Shown one piece after another: positions 5,639 to 5,675 of a DNA stretch of 5,675 nucleotides. Position 1 is the stretch's first letter. Every line of letters starts with the position of its first letter. The notes below the pieces were generated by a model that had not been told where the DNA came from, searched no databases, and saw nothing but the letters and a program-made list of their open reading frames with translations. The DNA is from Phycisphaerales bacterium (GTDB lineage: Bacteria; Planctomycetota; Phycisphaerae; Sedimentisphaerales; Anaerohalosphaeraceae), in assembly GCA_011048645.1 (NCBI GenBank), contig DSDR01000320.1, positions 1 through 5,675 on the forward strand, read 5' to 3'. Both the position numbers and the translations under genes were made by a program.

Positions 5639-5675
5639 AACGCAAAAAAACAAAACCACCGCCGGCGGCATTCCA

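Noticed and set aside
5659..5668. 10-bp palindrome CCGCCGGCGG just after gatB
   Set aside because: It has no spacer for a hairpin loop, and the window ends 7 bases later without a T-run, so a terminator cannot be supported.
1..5675. CRISPR arrays, tRNA/rRNA genes, insertion sequences, attachment sites
   Set aside because: No regularly spaced repeats, no cloverleaf-like or rRNA-like sequence, and no transposase or terminal inverted repeats were seen. The gene content is chromosomal housekeeping plus one secreted protein.

Overview
The window holds a complete glutamyl-/aspartyl-tRNA amidotransferase operon (gatC-gatA-gatB, plus strand, 2331-5638). Upstream is an independently promoted gene for a secreted subtilisin-fold protein (plus strand, best start 305, stop 2038). 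All recognisable genes run in the same direction. The organism looks like a free-living bacterium with moderately high G+C, and I lean towards Planctomycetota (Phycisphaerae-like). The reasons are a secreted subtilase-like protein ending in a single dockerin/EF-hand loop, and a GatB with a four-cysteine site and a divergent central motif. This placement is an impression from sequence style, not a proven assignment.

Layout: 1-106 may carry the last 34 codons of an unidentified upstream gene. Bases 107-304 are non-coding and contain a near-consensus sigma-70 promoter (TTGAAA, 17 bp, TATAAT at 242-270), followed by a Shine-Dalgarno-like AGGGAG and a TTG start at 305. This start yields a textbook 25-residue signal peptide. 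The protein has a subtilase core in which His, Asn and Ser are recognisable, but the usual catalytic Asp position is occupied by Cys. A beta-rich domain and one calcium-binding loop follow. Bases 2039-2330 hold a 44-codon candidate small ORF with its own Shine-Dalgarno sequence, a weak terminator-like hairpin, and the promoter of the gat operon (TTGCCA, 17 bp, extended -10 TGGTATATT).

The three gat genes are separated by 36 and 35 nt and each of gatA and gatB has a clear ribosome-binding site, so they are very probably co-transcribed. GatA makes ammonia from glutamine, GatB phosphorylates the mischarged Glu-tRNA(Gln) or Asp-tRNA(Asn) and transfers the ammonia, and GatC clamps the two together. 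The secreted subtilase-like protein has no evident functional connection with the operon.

I see no RNA genes, mobile elements or CRISPR arrays. The most notable observation is the Asp-to-Cys replacement in the subtilase-like protein. The rest is mainly regulatory detail, and nothing here amounts to a clear new system.
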